Made by a program: the position numbers and the translations under genes. From Simmondsia chinensis (Eukaryota > Streptophyta > Magnoliopsida > Caryophyllales > Simmondsiaceae): a stretch of 64,000 bases of DNA. This document shows, piece after piece, positions 54,190 to 64,000 of this stretch; the first letter of the stretch is position 1, and the number at the start of each line of letters is the position of its first letter. The stretch covers positions 23,631,036 to 23,695,035 of the forward strand of contig JAGTTD010000012.1 in NCBI GenBank assembly GCA_018398585.1, written 5' to 3'. Below the pieces are notes generated by a model that had not been told where the DNA came from, searched no databases, and saw only the letters and a program-made list of their open reading frames with translations.

Positions 54190-56355
54190 TGTCATATTTT
54201 TTTAATACTTTCTTATATTTTTCTTTTTTTTTATTTTTATTTTTTCAATTCTACTCTTAAATACCCTTTTTATCTGCCCTTTTTTTCTTCTTATTTTTGG
54301 TTTTCTTAGAAAAATTAATAATATAATTTCGTCACCAATTATTTTGTATATTTTTTTTATTAAATAACATGAACTAAAAATAAATAAAATCAATAAATTT
54401 TTAATTTAAGAGTTTCTATATTTAATCCATAAAGGAAAAAAAATCCACAAAAGAAAAAAGGGAAAATAAATTTCCTATTGACGACTTAAAATAGGAAATA
54501 CATTAGTCATATTTTTTATTTAAGACTTTTACTATATACTAATAGTTTTCTCACTTACATTGACTCAATACCCTTTAAGTTTACCATATAAAGATATACA
54601 TCATTTTCTTGATATTTATAATCAAGCAAATGTTCAAAATTCTACACATGCATCATACTTAACAAACAAATGTTTGGGCCATCAAGGAAGCAATTGACAA
54701 AAATATTTTCATCTTGAACCCACTTCCTTTTCTATGGAGCAAATCTCAATTAATTGCAATTATATTGGTACGTTAATATATTTTTTTTAAAGTTTATAGC
54801 ATCTTTGATTAAATTAAAAATGAAGCGAGTTAGAGTAATTTTCACTAATAGTTTAGAGCCATTAAGGATGAAATTATGAGTTCGGGGCCACTTTGATTTT
54901 GATTAATGGTATAATTCGAAAGGTCTTTATGGTATTTGTACTATAACAAAATTAATCTATTATGACTTTGCTTGGTATACTCAAGATATCAAGTTAAATA
55001 TTAAAATATGGAGAGATTCACATGTAATTGTAGTTGGCGAACATTGAAGATATATGAGATACCGGAGGCATCATGGGTAATTTAAAAAGTTTTGAATTTC
55101 AGGTTAGGAAAATGCCTCTAGAAGAGTCTAAAATATGGTTTACTTTATATTTTTCAATCAAAAATTATATTGTATATTTTTTTAATACTTTCTTATATTT
55201 TTCCTTTTTTGTTATTTTTCTTTTTCCAATTCTACTGTTAAATACCCTTTTTATCTCCATTTTTTTTCTTATTTTTGGTTTTTGAAGAAAAATTAATAAA
55301 ATAATTTTGTCACCCTATTATTTTGTATATTTTTTTATAAAATAACACGAACAAATAAAATAAATAAATTTTTAATTTAAGACTTTTTGTATTTAATCCA
55401 TAAAGAAAAATAATCCACAAAAGAAAAAAGGGAAAATAAATTTCCTATTGAAGACTTAAAATAGGAAATACATTAGTCATTTTTTTATTTAAGACTTTTA
55501 CGGTATACTAATACTTTTCTCGCTGAAATTGACTCAATACCCTTTAAGTTCACCATATAAAGATATACATCATTTTCTTGCTATTTATAACCAGACAAAT
55601 GTTCAAAATTCTACACATGCATCATACTTCACAAACAAATGTTTGGGTCATCAAGGAAGCAATTGACAAAAATATTTGCATCCTGAACCCACATCCTTTT
55701 TCATGGAGCAAATCTCAATTAATTGCAATCATATTGGTACGTTAATATTTTTCTTTAAAATTTTATAGCATCTTTGATTAAATTAAAAATGATGCGAGTT
55801 AGAGTGATTTTCACTAATAGTTTAGAGGCATTAAGGATGAAATTATGAGTTCGGGGCCACTTTGATTTTGATTAATAGTATAATTCGAGAGGTCTTTCTG
55901 GTATTTATACTATAATAAAATTAATCTATTATGACTTTGTTTGGTGTACTCAAAATATCAAGTTAAATGTGAAAATGTGGAGAGATTCACATGTAATTGT
56001 GGTTGGCGAACATTAAAGATATATGAGATACCGGAGGTATCGTGGGCAATTTAGAAAGTTTTTGAATCTTAGGTTAGGAAAAGGCCTCTAGAAGAGTCTA
56101 AAATATGGTTTACTTTATATTTTTCAATCAAAAATTATATTGTATATTTTTTTAATACTTTCTTATATTTTTCCTTTTTTGTTATTTCTCTTTTTCTAAT
56201 TCTACTCTTAAATACCCTTTTTATTTCCCCTTTTTTTTAATTTTTGGTTTTTGAAGAAAAATTATTAAAATTTCGTTACCCTATTATTTTGTATAATTTT
56301 TTATTAAATAACATGAACTAAAAATAAATAAAATTTTAATTTAAGACTTTTTGTA
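54190..56355. repeat. Roughly 975 bp tandem repeat, about 2.2 copies
   Basis: TTTAATACTTTCTTATATTT recurs at 54201, 55181 and 56151, giving periods of 980 and 970 bp. The copies are highly similar throughout. A segment of about 43 codons beginning ATGTTCAAAATTCTACAC is open in the second copy and broken by one early stop in the first, ending near GGTACGT, which resembles a splice donor. Nature unknown. Confidence 0.85.
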
Positions 56356-57500
56356 GTTCTTAAGGTTCAAGCTGAACGGGCTTCAACCTTTACTCCAAAT
56401 GTCTCAAATGGAATGAGATAACCATTCCAGAAATTTGGAGGATTGACAATCCTCAACCTTCGAGAAATATTGCAAGAAGACAAGTTCAACAAATCACTGA
56501 AGAACCTGATGGCAAAATTACTATTAAGTTCGAATCAGGAAAACAAACAATTATTTCAAACTCTTCAAATAGAATCTTTAAGACAATCAACTTCATCCTT
56601 TCCATATAATAAGGAAGAAGATTTTCAAAACACTTCTACTGCAAGGTTTAGAGGAATACGGTTTAATTCCCGTCTAGCTGAACCAGTTTTCCAAAACGAG
56701 TCATTTTCAAATCCATGTTCTCCAACTGCTTCTCAAATGAGACCTCCTTCAATAAATGTTTTAACAAAAGATTTTACAATAAATAAAGAATTTTTAAGCA
56801 ATGAATTTGAATCTGATCAAAATAAAGTTAAAAGACATTGGTACTTTCAAACTTTTATAAAGGAATCAACAATCAAAATTGGAGAAACTTATTACAAAGA
56901 ATTAAATCAATCAAAATGTAATATTCCATTCTTCAAATGGTTAGAATCATACACATCAAGAAATCAAATACCAAATCCTTTTATAAAAAATTCCATAAAT
57001 GTTAATACAAACCCTACAACCAAATGGTTAACAACAGATGGACAAATAATTCAAACTATTCATCCTTCTACAAAAAATCTAATAATTAATGTTCAAAATC
57101 AAGAAATGGTCGCTACTCCTTTCTGTGGGGGAAGAGAGGAAAAAGACGATTTACCACCTACAATCAAAGATATAAATAAAATTTATGAATAAAATAATTT
57201 TCAAGCTTTAAATCTTAAAACAATTTCGGAACAATTAAATTCAATACATAACAAAATAAACAACAAAGATAAGAAAAAATTAGAACAATCTCCAATAGTT
57301 CAATCGATGCCTCAACCAACATATACAAATTGTACAATTCCTCAACCAATACCTCAAAGCTACCCTATTCAACAAGGCTTTCCAACTCCACAATCGCAGA
57401 CAAACCCATTTTTTCAAGGAATTCAACAACCCTCTTTCCAACCTTTCAATTTAACTCAAAAAGATAAAGAACAAATAGAACTTAGAAAAACACAAAATTC
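56356..57500 (+). pseudogene. Endogenous pararetrovirus (caulimovirid) fragment
   Basis: The 5' part, about 56385-56611, reads in one frame with an IPEIWRIDNP motif typical of the C-terminal side of caulimovirid movement proteins. A frameshift between about 56590 and 56630 moves the similarity to another frame (open within 56443-57192), with a Trp/Tyr-rich stretch RHWYFQTF, then FFKWLESY and KWLTTDG, as found in the region between movement protein and coat protein. A TAA at 57190 breaks that frame; the same frame is open again to about 57500 (Gln/Pro-rich). A chromovirus LTR begins at 57501. No protease, RT or coat zinc finger is present here, so this is a relic that cannot produce virus. Recognition is by motif only; the genus is not assigned. 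Confidence 0.7.
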
Positions 57501-57820
57501 TGATACCGGCAAAATAGAGAGATAAGATGTAATTAGCATTCATTTAGATAATTCTTCACAATTTGGTAAAATGTACAAGTTCTATGCAGTTAGTTAGGCG
57601 GTTATGCAATAACATGATTGATATATGAAGTAGTTAAGTAGTTAGAGCTTCAATACTTAGCATAAATACAAGACTTGTAAAATGTAATACACATGTTCAA
57701 AGATAATACAATCTCTTCTCCCTCCCTATTTCTTACTTCTATTTCTGCCTCCTCTTTCAATCATTCTCTTGAATTGTTCTTCGAAAGGCTTAATTGATCT
57801 TTCCTAGTTCGATTGTATCA
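57501..57820 (+). repeat. 5' LTR of the chromovirus
   Basis: TGATACCGGC ... GATTGTATCA. TATA-like GCATAAATACAAG near 57660. Confidence 0.92.
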
Positions 57821-57821
57821 T

Positions 57822-57833
57822 TAGTATCAGAGC
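57822..57833 (+). promoter_or_regulatory. Primer-binding site (initiator-Met tRNA type)
   Basis: TAGTATCAGAGC, one base different from TGGTATCAGAGC, starting one base after the LTR. Confidence 0.85.
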
Positions 57834-57868
57834 TTTGATCCTCGGATTAAAGTCAAATTCACAAAAAT

Positions 57869-58622
57869 ATGGCTGAAAACACATGATCAGTATCTGAATT
57901 CAAGAAAGTGGAAGAATCCTTGTCTTCCCAGATTTGTTCAACAATAGAAAACATGGAGCAATCAGTGACAGACTTGAAGAGTTGGATTCAAGAATTGCGC
58001 CAAATGATTGTAGGTATTGCCCTGCAACAATCACGACCTGTGGAGAGGCCAATGAACCCATCTACTGAATCATCACAGCATGCTGATGAATCGTAGCAAG
58101 GATGTCAGCAGCAAGGTCATTTCCCTCACTCCTCCCGGCTGAGTAAGGTAGAATTTTCCATCTTCTCTAGAGGTGATATCAATGACTGGTTATATGTGTG
58201 CGAGCAATTCTTTTCTGTTGATAATACACCTGATTACTTAGGGTAAAAACTGCATTATTCACTTGAGAGGTGTAGCTTTGCAATGGTATCAAAGATTTAT
58301 GAAAAACAGAAATCAATTAGTGACATGGGATGAATACATGTTAGCTTTAAAAACTAGATTTGGAAAGTTGTATGAAGATTCGGTATCTGAACTCATGAAC
58401 TTAAGACAGCAAGATTCTGTTAATGCATACTTGACACAATTTGATGCTATAGCCGTGAGATCTGACTTAACTGAAGCTCAACTAATTAGTTGCTTCTTGG
58501 TTGGATTGAGGCAAGATATTGCTCTAGATGTTAGAGCTAGATACCCTCATACCTTGCAAGAAGCTGCGTGTTTAGCCAAACTGACTGAAACCAAGGTTCA
58601 AGCACTGTTAAAACAGCTTTGA
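57869..58622 (+). pseudogene. Chromovirus Gag, capsid part
   Basis: ATG at 57869. An early TGA lies at 57884 and a TAG at 58094. The stretch RLSKVEFSIFSRGDINDWLY (about 58138) and the following region belong to the Ty3 capsid domain. A small deletion near 58245 shifts the frame, after which LRGVALQWYQRFMKNRNQLV and the SELMNLRQQDSVNAYLTQFD segment continue in the pol frame to a TGA at 58620. Gag packages the RNA into particles. This copy cannot make the whole protein. Confidence 0.88.
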
Positions 58623-59453
58623 TATTCAAAAACACCCTTGTTACCTACACCTGTTAATGCTGTGAATTCAAGAATACAACCTCGGCCTGTTATGCAACCT
58701 GTAGATGCAGTAACCAGCAATAAAAATCAGAAAACATTAACCAGACAAGATTTACAAGATAGAAGAGCCAAAGATCTATGCTATTTCTGTGATGAAAGGT
58801 TTAAGCAAGGCCATAGATGTAAATCCAAGACCCCCCAACTCTTCATTAGTGAAGGAGATTGTGAGGAGTTTGAGGATGCTGAGGAAGAGATAGATGAGGA
58901 GTCCTTGATGATTGAATCCACAGCCCAAATATCTCTTCATGCTTTATCTAGAACTCCTAATTACCAGACCTTGCGAGTGACAGGATATTATGGGAAAAAG
59001 CAGCTGCATATTTTGATTGATAGTGGGTCTACCCACAACCTCATTGATGAAAGACTAGCCATCAAGTTAGGTTGTGAGATCAGCACAATCAATCCCTTGT
59101 CTGTTGCAGTGGCCGATGGAAGCCAAATGTCATGTAAAGCACAATGTCAAAACCTTCCCTGGAGGCTGCAGGGTCAGCTATTCACGGCAAACTTTATGCT
59201 GATTCCACTTGGGGGCTGCGACATGGTGTTGGGAGTAGAATGGCTCTCTACTTTGGGTGACAGTCAATGTAATTTCAAAGAGCTGAGGATGGCCTTCAAG
59301 TTAGGAGGCAGGACATATGTGTTGAGGGGAATGAAGGCTGGTAATTGCAAGGTGATTGAAGCAAAGACCCTATTCAGAATCATGCCTGAAGCCCCTTACA
59401 TCTCTATGTTGCAGATTAATCCTATCCGAAATCAGCAAGCTCAGCCCTCGTAG
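58623..59453 (+). pseudogene. Chromovirus Gag C-terminus and protease
   Basis: Same frame as the preceding capsid segment. A zinc knuckle CYFCDERFKQGHRCKSK (about 58780-58830) is followed by an acidic linker and an aspartic protease with active site LIDSGSTHNLID (about 59017) and the second conserved block DMVLGVEWLSTLG (about 59221). A TAG at 59451 ends the frame; the downstream RT continues in the same frame. Confidence 0.9.
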
Positions 59454-60983
59454 TTGAATTCCTTGGCTACTACTTCAGATAGCTCCTCTATTCCGGAAGC
59501 AGTTCAGTCACTCTTGGAGCAGTATACTTCATTGTTTGAAGAACCACAGCAATTACCACCAGTGAGGCCCATCTTTGATCACAGAATCACACTCAAAGAA
59601 GGCATTGAAGCAATTAACAAAAGGCCATACAAGTATCCTGCCTTACAGAAGGATATCATTGAGAAAATGGTGAAAGAGCTGCTCGATAGGGGCTATGTTC
59701 AATGCAGTAGCAGCCCTTATGCTTCTCCGGTTGTACTGGTATGCAAGAAGGATGGAAGTTGGAGATTGTGTATTGATTACAGGGACCTCAACAAAGCTAC
59801 AGTCAAAGACAAATTTCCAATTCCTCTTGTGAAGGAACTGCTGGATGAACTAGGAGGGGCTCACTACTTCTCCAAACTGGACCTTAGATCTGGTTATCAC
59901 CAGATACGAATGCATCACAATGACATCGAGAAGACTGTAGGCCACCATGAATTCCTAGTTATGCCATTTGGCTTAACTAATGCACCATCAACGTTTCAAG
60001 CACTGATGAATGCTCTTTTTGAGCCCTATTTGAGGAAATTTGTCTTAGTCTTTTTCGATGATATTCTTATATATAGCAGCAGCTTGTCTGAACACATTCA
60101 TCACTTGCAGCTGGTCTTTGAGCTTATGCACAGCAACCAGTTGAGTGTCAAGCTGAGTAAATGTTCGTTTGCAGCAGCTCAAGTGACCTACTTGGGGCAT
60201 GTTATATCAGCTGATGGAGTTGCTACTGGCCCTTCCAAAATCATAGTAGTTCAAAATTGGCCTACTCCCACCAATGTCAAGCAACTCAGGGGTTTTTTGG
60301 GACTCACTAGCTATTACCGCAGGTTTATAAGAGGATATGGATCCTTGGCTCAACCTCTCACTGAACTATTGAAGAAGGATGGATGGTCGTGGCATAATCA
60401 AGCACAAACAGCCTTTGACCAGCTCAAAAAGGCCTTGCGTTCTGCTCCAGTACTTACCTTACCAGACTTTGATAAGCCATTTCTCATTGAGACAGATGCA
60501 AGTCAGATCGGGTTAGGAGCAGTGCTGATGCAATCAGGACATCCCCTTGCATACCTCAGTAAGGCTCTCAGTACTAGACAACAACTTTTATCTGCATATG
60601 AACTAGAATTGATGTCTGTCGTTTGTGCTGTGCAACATTGGCAACAATATCTCATGAGCAACACATTTATCATAAGAACTGATCAGAAGAGCCTCAAATT
60701 CTTACTCGAGCAAAGAGTCCACACTCATTTTCAGCTTGTTTGGCTATCGAAACTGATGGGCTTTAGTTATGTGCTTGAGTATAAGAAGGGGAAAGAGAAT
60801 GTCGCAGCAGATGCCTTATCTCGACTCCCAAGTACAGAAGTTACTTGCTTGCTGTTGTCCACAGTTGAATCGAATCTCTATGCTCTTCTACAATTATCCT
60901 GGCAGCAGGATGAAAAACTTCAACACATTATACAGCAGTTGCAGCAGCATCCTCAGGCTCAGGCCAAGTATACTTGGCAATAA
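59454..60983 (+). pseudogene. Chromovirus reverse transcriptase and RNase H
   Basis: Open for 509 codons between TAG (59451) and TAA (60981). RT blocks include SPYASPVVLVCKKDGSWRLC, IDYRDLNKATVKDKFPIP, KLDLRSGYHQIRM, MPFGLTNAPSTFQALMN and the catalytic LVFFDDILIYS (usually Y/F-V/A-DD). RNase H has the first catalytic residues in IETDASQIGLGAVL, with AYELELMSVV and IRTDQKSLKFLL. All catalytic acidic residues are present, so only the flanking stops disable it. Confidence 0.93.
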
Positions 60984-62297
60984 CAGCAACTGCGCAGGAA
61001 AGGGAAACTTGTTGTGGGCAACGATACTGATCTAAGACTCAAAATTCTTTCTTGGTTACACACTTCCCCAATTGGTGGTCACTCCGGCAGAGATGCAACA
61101 TTGAAAAGGATCAAGTCCATCTTCTATTGGAAGGGCATGAATAACAGTGTGGCTGATTTTGTAAGTAAATGTAATGTCTGCCAAGCATGTAAACATGAAA
61201 ATGTGGCTACCCCTGGTCTCATACAGCGCCTGCCTATACCTGATGCCATTTGGACCAATGTGTCCATGGATTTCATTGAAGGACTTCCTGAGTCTTTTGG
61301 CAAAGATGTCATATTTGTAGTGGTGGATCGCTTTAGCAAGTATGCTCATTTCATGGCTTTGCATCACCCTTATACTACTATGTCCGTAGCTCAGGCCTAC
61401 CTCGACAGTGTTTATAAGCTCCATGGCATGCCCCAATCCATCATCAGTGATAGGGACCCCATTTTTCAGAGTGATCTTTGGCAAGCGCTCTTCTCAATTC
61501 AGGGGGTCGACCTAATGCTTTCTACAGCTTATCATCCTCAAACGGATGGTCAAACGGAGGTTGTAAATAGGGGGTTGGAAACTTATTTGCGGTGCATGTG
61601 TAGTTCCAATCCTACTTATTGGGCTAAGTGGCTTCCCCTTGCTGAGTGGTGGTACAATACGACTTGGCACTCTTCCACTAACATCACTCCTTATGAGGTT
61701 TTGTATGGCCGACCTCCTCCCATTCACCTTCCATACTTAGCCAATGAAGTAGAAATAGAAGCTGTTAATGACAGTCTAGTGCATCGCAAAGAGATGATCA
61801 AGGTGATCCAATTTCACCTCAAGCGGGCACAAAACAGAATGCAGCAAACAGCCAACAGAAAAAGGTCTGCACGTTCATTCACTGTGGGTGATTGGGTGTA
61901 CCTCAAGCTTCATCCCTATAGGCAGATATCAGTTCATGCTCGTCAGAATCAAAAGCTTGCTCCTAAATTCTTTGGGCCTTTTCAGATTACAGAGCGAATT
62001 GGATCAGTTGCTTATCGCTTACTCTTGCTAGCTTCATCCAAAATCCACAATGTCATTCATGTCTCACAGCTCAAGCTACACAAAGGGCCTTTACCCACCC
62101 ACATTACACCCCTGCCTGGTACCATAGATGGTGCTTTCATCAGGGAGCCTGAAGCTATATTGCAAAGACAACTGACCAAGGGCGGTAATCGAGCTGCTAT
62201 AAAGGTTCTTGTCAAATGGAAGCACCTTCCAGTGCAGCACGCTTCATGGGAGTTCTTGTATGACTTACTTCACCACTTCCCTTCTTTCTCTCCTTGA
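60984..62297 (+). pseudogene. Chromovirus integrase with chromodomain
   Basis: Continues the pol frame after the TAA at 60981. HHCC zinc finger with GGHSGRDATLKRI and CNVCQACK (61074-61195). Catalytic core with SMDFIEGLPESFG (first Asp), IISDRDPIFQS (second Asp) and TDGQTEVVNRGLE (Glu). GPF/Y-type module KFFGPFQITERIG (about 61966). C-terminal chromodomain ILVKWKHLP-like segment with WKHLPVQHASWEF (about 62217-62257), which in chromoviruses guides insertion toward particular chromatin. The stop at 62295 is the natural end. Confidence 0.92.
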
Positions 62298-62314
62298 GGT
62301 CAAGGATGTTCTTA

Positions 62315-62327
62315 TGGGGGAGGATGT
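62315..62327 (+). promoter_or_regulatory. Polypurine tract of the chromovirus
   Basis: ATGGGGGAGGATGT directly precedes the 3' LTR. Confidence 0.85.
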
Positions 62328-62647
62328 TGATACCAGCAAAATAGAGAGATAAGATGTAATTAGCATTCATTTAGATAATTCTTCACAATTTGGTAAAATG
62401 TACAAGTTCTATGATGTTAGTTAGGCGGTTATGCAATCACATGATTGATATATGAAGTAGTTAAGTAGTTAGAGCTTCAATACTTAGCATAAATACAAGA
62501 CTTGTAAAATGTAATACACATGTTCAAAGATAATACAATCTCTTCTCCCTCCCTATTTCTTACTTCTGTTTCTCCCTCCTCTTTCAATCATTCTCTTGAA
62601 TTGTTCTTCGAAAGGCTTAATTGATCTTTTGTAGTTCGATTGTATCA
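62328..62647 (+). repeat. 3' LTR of the chromovirus
   Basis: Same length as the 5' LTR (320 bp) and nearly identical to it. Confidence 0.92.
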
Positions 62648-62675
62648 CTTGCTTACAAGAATTTTTAAATATTTA

Positions 62676-64000
62676 AAATATTTCTTAAAACCTATTAATA
62701 TTTATGATACTTTTTATAATATTTAAAAATAATTTTGAAATACTTAAAGCTTTCTAAATACTTAAAATATTTTTTAAAATACATAATTTTTTTAAAATAT
62801 TCATAATTTTTAAGATATGGAAACTATCTTTTGAAATACTTAAATTTTTTACAATTCAAATATCTTTTATATATTTAAATATTTAAAGATTTAATACATT
62901 TTTAGTATTAACTTATTTATAATTTATAAAATTATTTTAAATTAAAATATCAAAATTTTGTAGTATTTTCATATTTTTATGTGTCATATTATAAAAAAAA
63001 ACTAATGAAATTCTAATGAAATTAAGCTGTGGATACCTAAACAAAAAGGTTAAAAAATATTTCAAAATCTTGAGATAGCTAAAAAATATGTTATCATACT
63101 TTAGGATATGTGAAGTAAATTTTGTCTGAAAGTAAAAACGGACAAAGTTAGAAAACTTAAACATTACAACAAAAAACTAAATTTTTTCTATTGGTGAAAA
63201 ATAAAAATCCCTAGACACAATAATGTAACTCATAAAACAGAAAACAAATATACGAAGGTCACCACAATAGTTTACCTCACTCATAAATAGACCATAAGAA
63301 CATGACAGATGATCAACAAATACCTTCAATTTTAGGCCACTCTTGACTTTTCACATACAAAAATTTCCAAAAATAGTATGGACTAAGTGAGAAGATGAGA
63401 AGGAAGCAACAGCACTGTGCAATATGGTAACAAAAAGGTTGAATGTTGGTGTCATATTTTTAAAATTTTTTTGGTAAATGGATGAATGTTGGTGTTTGAT
63501 GGTTATAAAAAAAAAAATGACATTTAAAATATTTCTTAAAACCTATCAGTATTTACAATACTCTTTATAATATTTAAAAATAATTTTGAAATACTTAAAA
63601 TATTTTTTTAACATACTTATTTTTTAAAAATATTTATAATTTTTAAGATAATAAAACTATCTTTTGAAATATTTAAATATTTTTACAATTTTAAATAAAT
63701 ATTTAAATATTTAAAGATTTCATACATTTTTTAGTATTAACTTATTTATAATTTGTGAAATTATTTTAAATTAAAATATCAAATTTTTGTAGCATTTTCA
63801 CTTTTTTAAGTGTCATATTATCAAAAACTAATAAAATTCTAATGAAATTAAACTGTGGATACCTTAATAAAAAGGTTATCAAAATTTGTATGTAAAAAAT
63901 ATTTTAAAATCTTGAGGTATCTAAAACATGTACTATCGCACTTTAAGATATATAAACTAAATTTTCTCTAAAAGTAAAAAGACACAAAGTTAGGAAACTT
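62676..64000. repeat. AT-rich direct repeat of about 490 bp, two copies
   Basis: 62676-63160 recurs at about 63519-64000, spacing about 842 bp, with many substitutions. Very rich in TTTAAATATTTAAA-like motifs. The 350 bp between the copies are unique. The second copy may extend beyond the window. No gene seen. Confidence 0.75.

Larger units (their letters stand above)
57501..62647 (+). mobile_element. Ty3/gypsy chromovirus, nearly complete
   Basis: LTRs of 320 bp (57501-57820 and 62328-62647) with TGATAC/GTATCA ends, a TAGTATCAGAGC primer site, a GGGGGAGGA polypurine tract and gag-pol in one frame except for one frameshift and four in-frame stops. Domain order is protease, RT, RNase H, integrase, chromodomain. 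About eight or nine differences between the LTRs by eye indicate a recent insertion. Size and the CxxC...GHxxxC Gag knuckle suggest the Reina clade. No 5 bp target-site duplication was found (AATTC left, CTTGC right). Confidence 0.92.

Noticed and set aside
61056..61484. 142-codon minus-strand frame
   Set aside because: Antisense shadow of the chromovirus integrase core.
1..64000. CRISPR arrays, operons, bacterial promoters or ribosome-binding sites
   Set aside because: Splice sites, retrotransposons and pol III elements show plant nuclear DNA. The regular palindromes in the LTRs have variable, unrelated short spacers and are no CRISPR array.

Overview
This 64 kb window is nuclear DNA of a flowering plant, most likely a eudicot. 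The signs are AT-rich, gene-poor sequence, dense nested Ty1/copia and Ty3/gypsy LTR retrotransposons, an L1-type LINE with a terminal RNase H, a Mutator-like element (MULE) with a plant-mobile-domain gene, SINEs ending in the TTG-repeat 'Angio' tail, and a caulimovirid fragment. I recognise one host protein-coding gene, a small two-exon gene on the minus strand at 37.4-39.5 kb. Almost everything else is mobile DNA or its debris.

Layout. 1-5152: a minus-strand non-autonomous LTR element, cut by the window start. 5608-21594: a minus-strand copia element split by three insertions: a small non-autonomous LTR element (7744-10118), a second, plus-strand copia element (12973-18962), and a 2.3 kb composite insertion (about 19.1-21.4 kb) with a LINE fragment and two SINEs. 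About 21.84-36.98 kb: a MULE whose terminal inverted repeats enclose degraded transposase and plant-mobile-domain genes. It was invaded by a LINE (22541-30839), the LINE by a solo LTR (24137-28647), and the LTR by an internally deleted copia element (24906-27984). This four-layer order is set by target-site duplications at three of the junctions. 37443-39493: the host gene. 39.6-46.2 kb: AT-rich intergenic DNA with small dispersed repeats. 46176-54092: a copia element with 2.2 kb LTRs. About 54.2-56.35 kb: a roughly 975 bp tandem repeat. 56.36-57.5 kb: an endogenous caulimovirid fragment. 57501-62647: a chromodomain Ty3/gypsy element broken mainly by stop codons. 62.65-64 kb: AT-rich direct repeats.

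Two observations stand out. First, the copia family present as the elements at 1-5152 (minus) and 12973-18962 (plus) lacks the usual initiator-Met tRNA primer-binding site. The 11 nt just inside its 5' LTR are instead complementary to a sequence in the 3' part of its own LTR. Between the two elements three base pairs of this duplex have changed in a compensatory way, which points to self-primed reverse transcription of the kind known from Tf1. Second, two SINE copies on opposite strands, each with a target-site duplication, join a 5S rRNA-derived head to an AngioSINE-type tail at the same junction. This looks like a 5S-promoted plant SINE family.

I could run no alignments or database searches. 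Identities and boundaries are by eye and lineage names are tentative.
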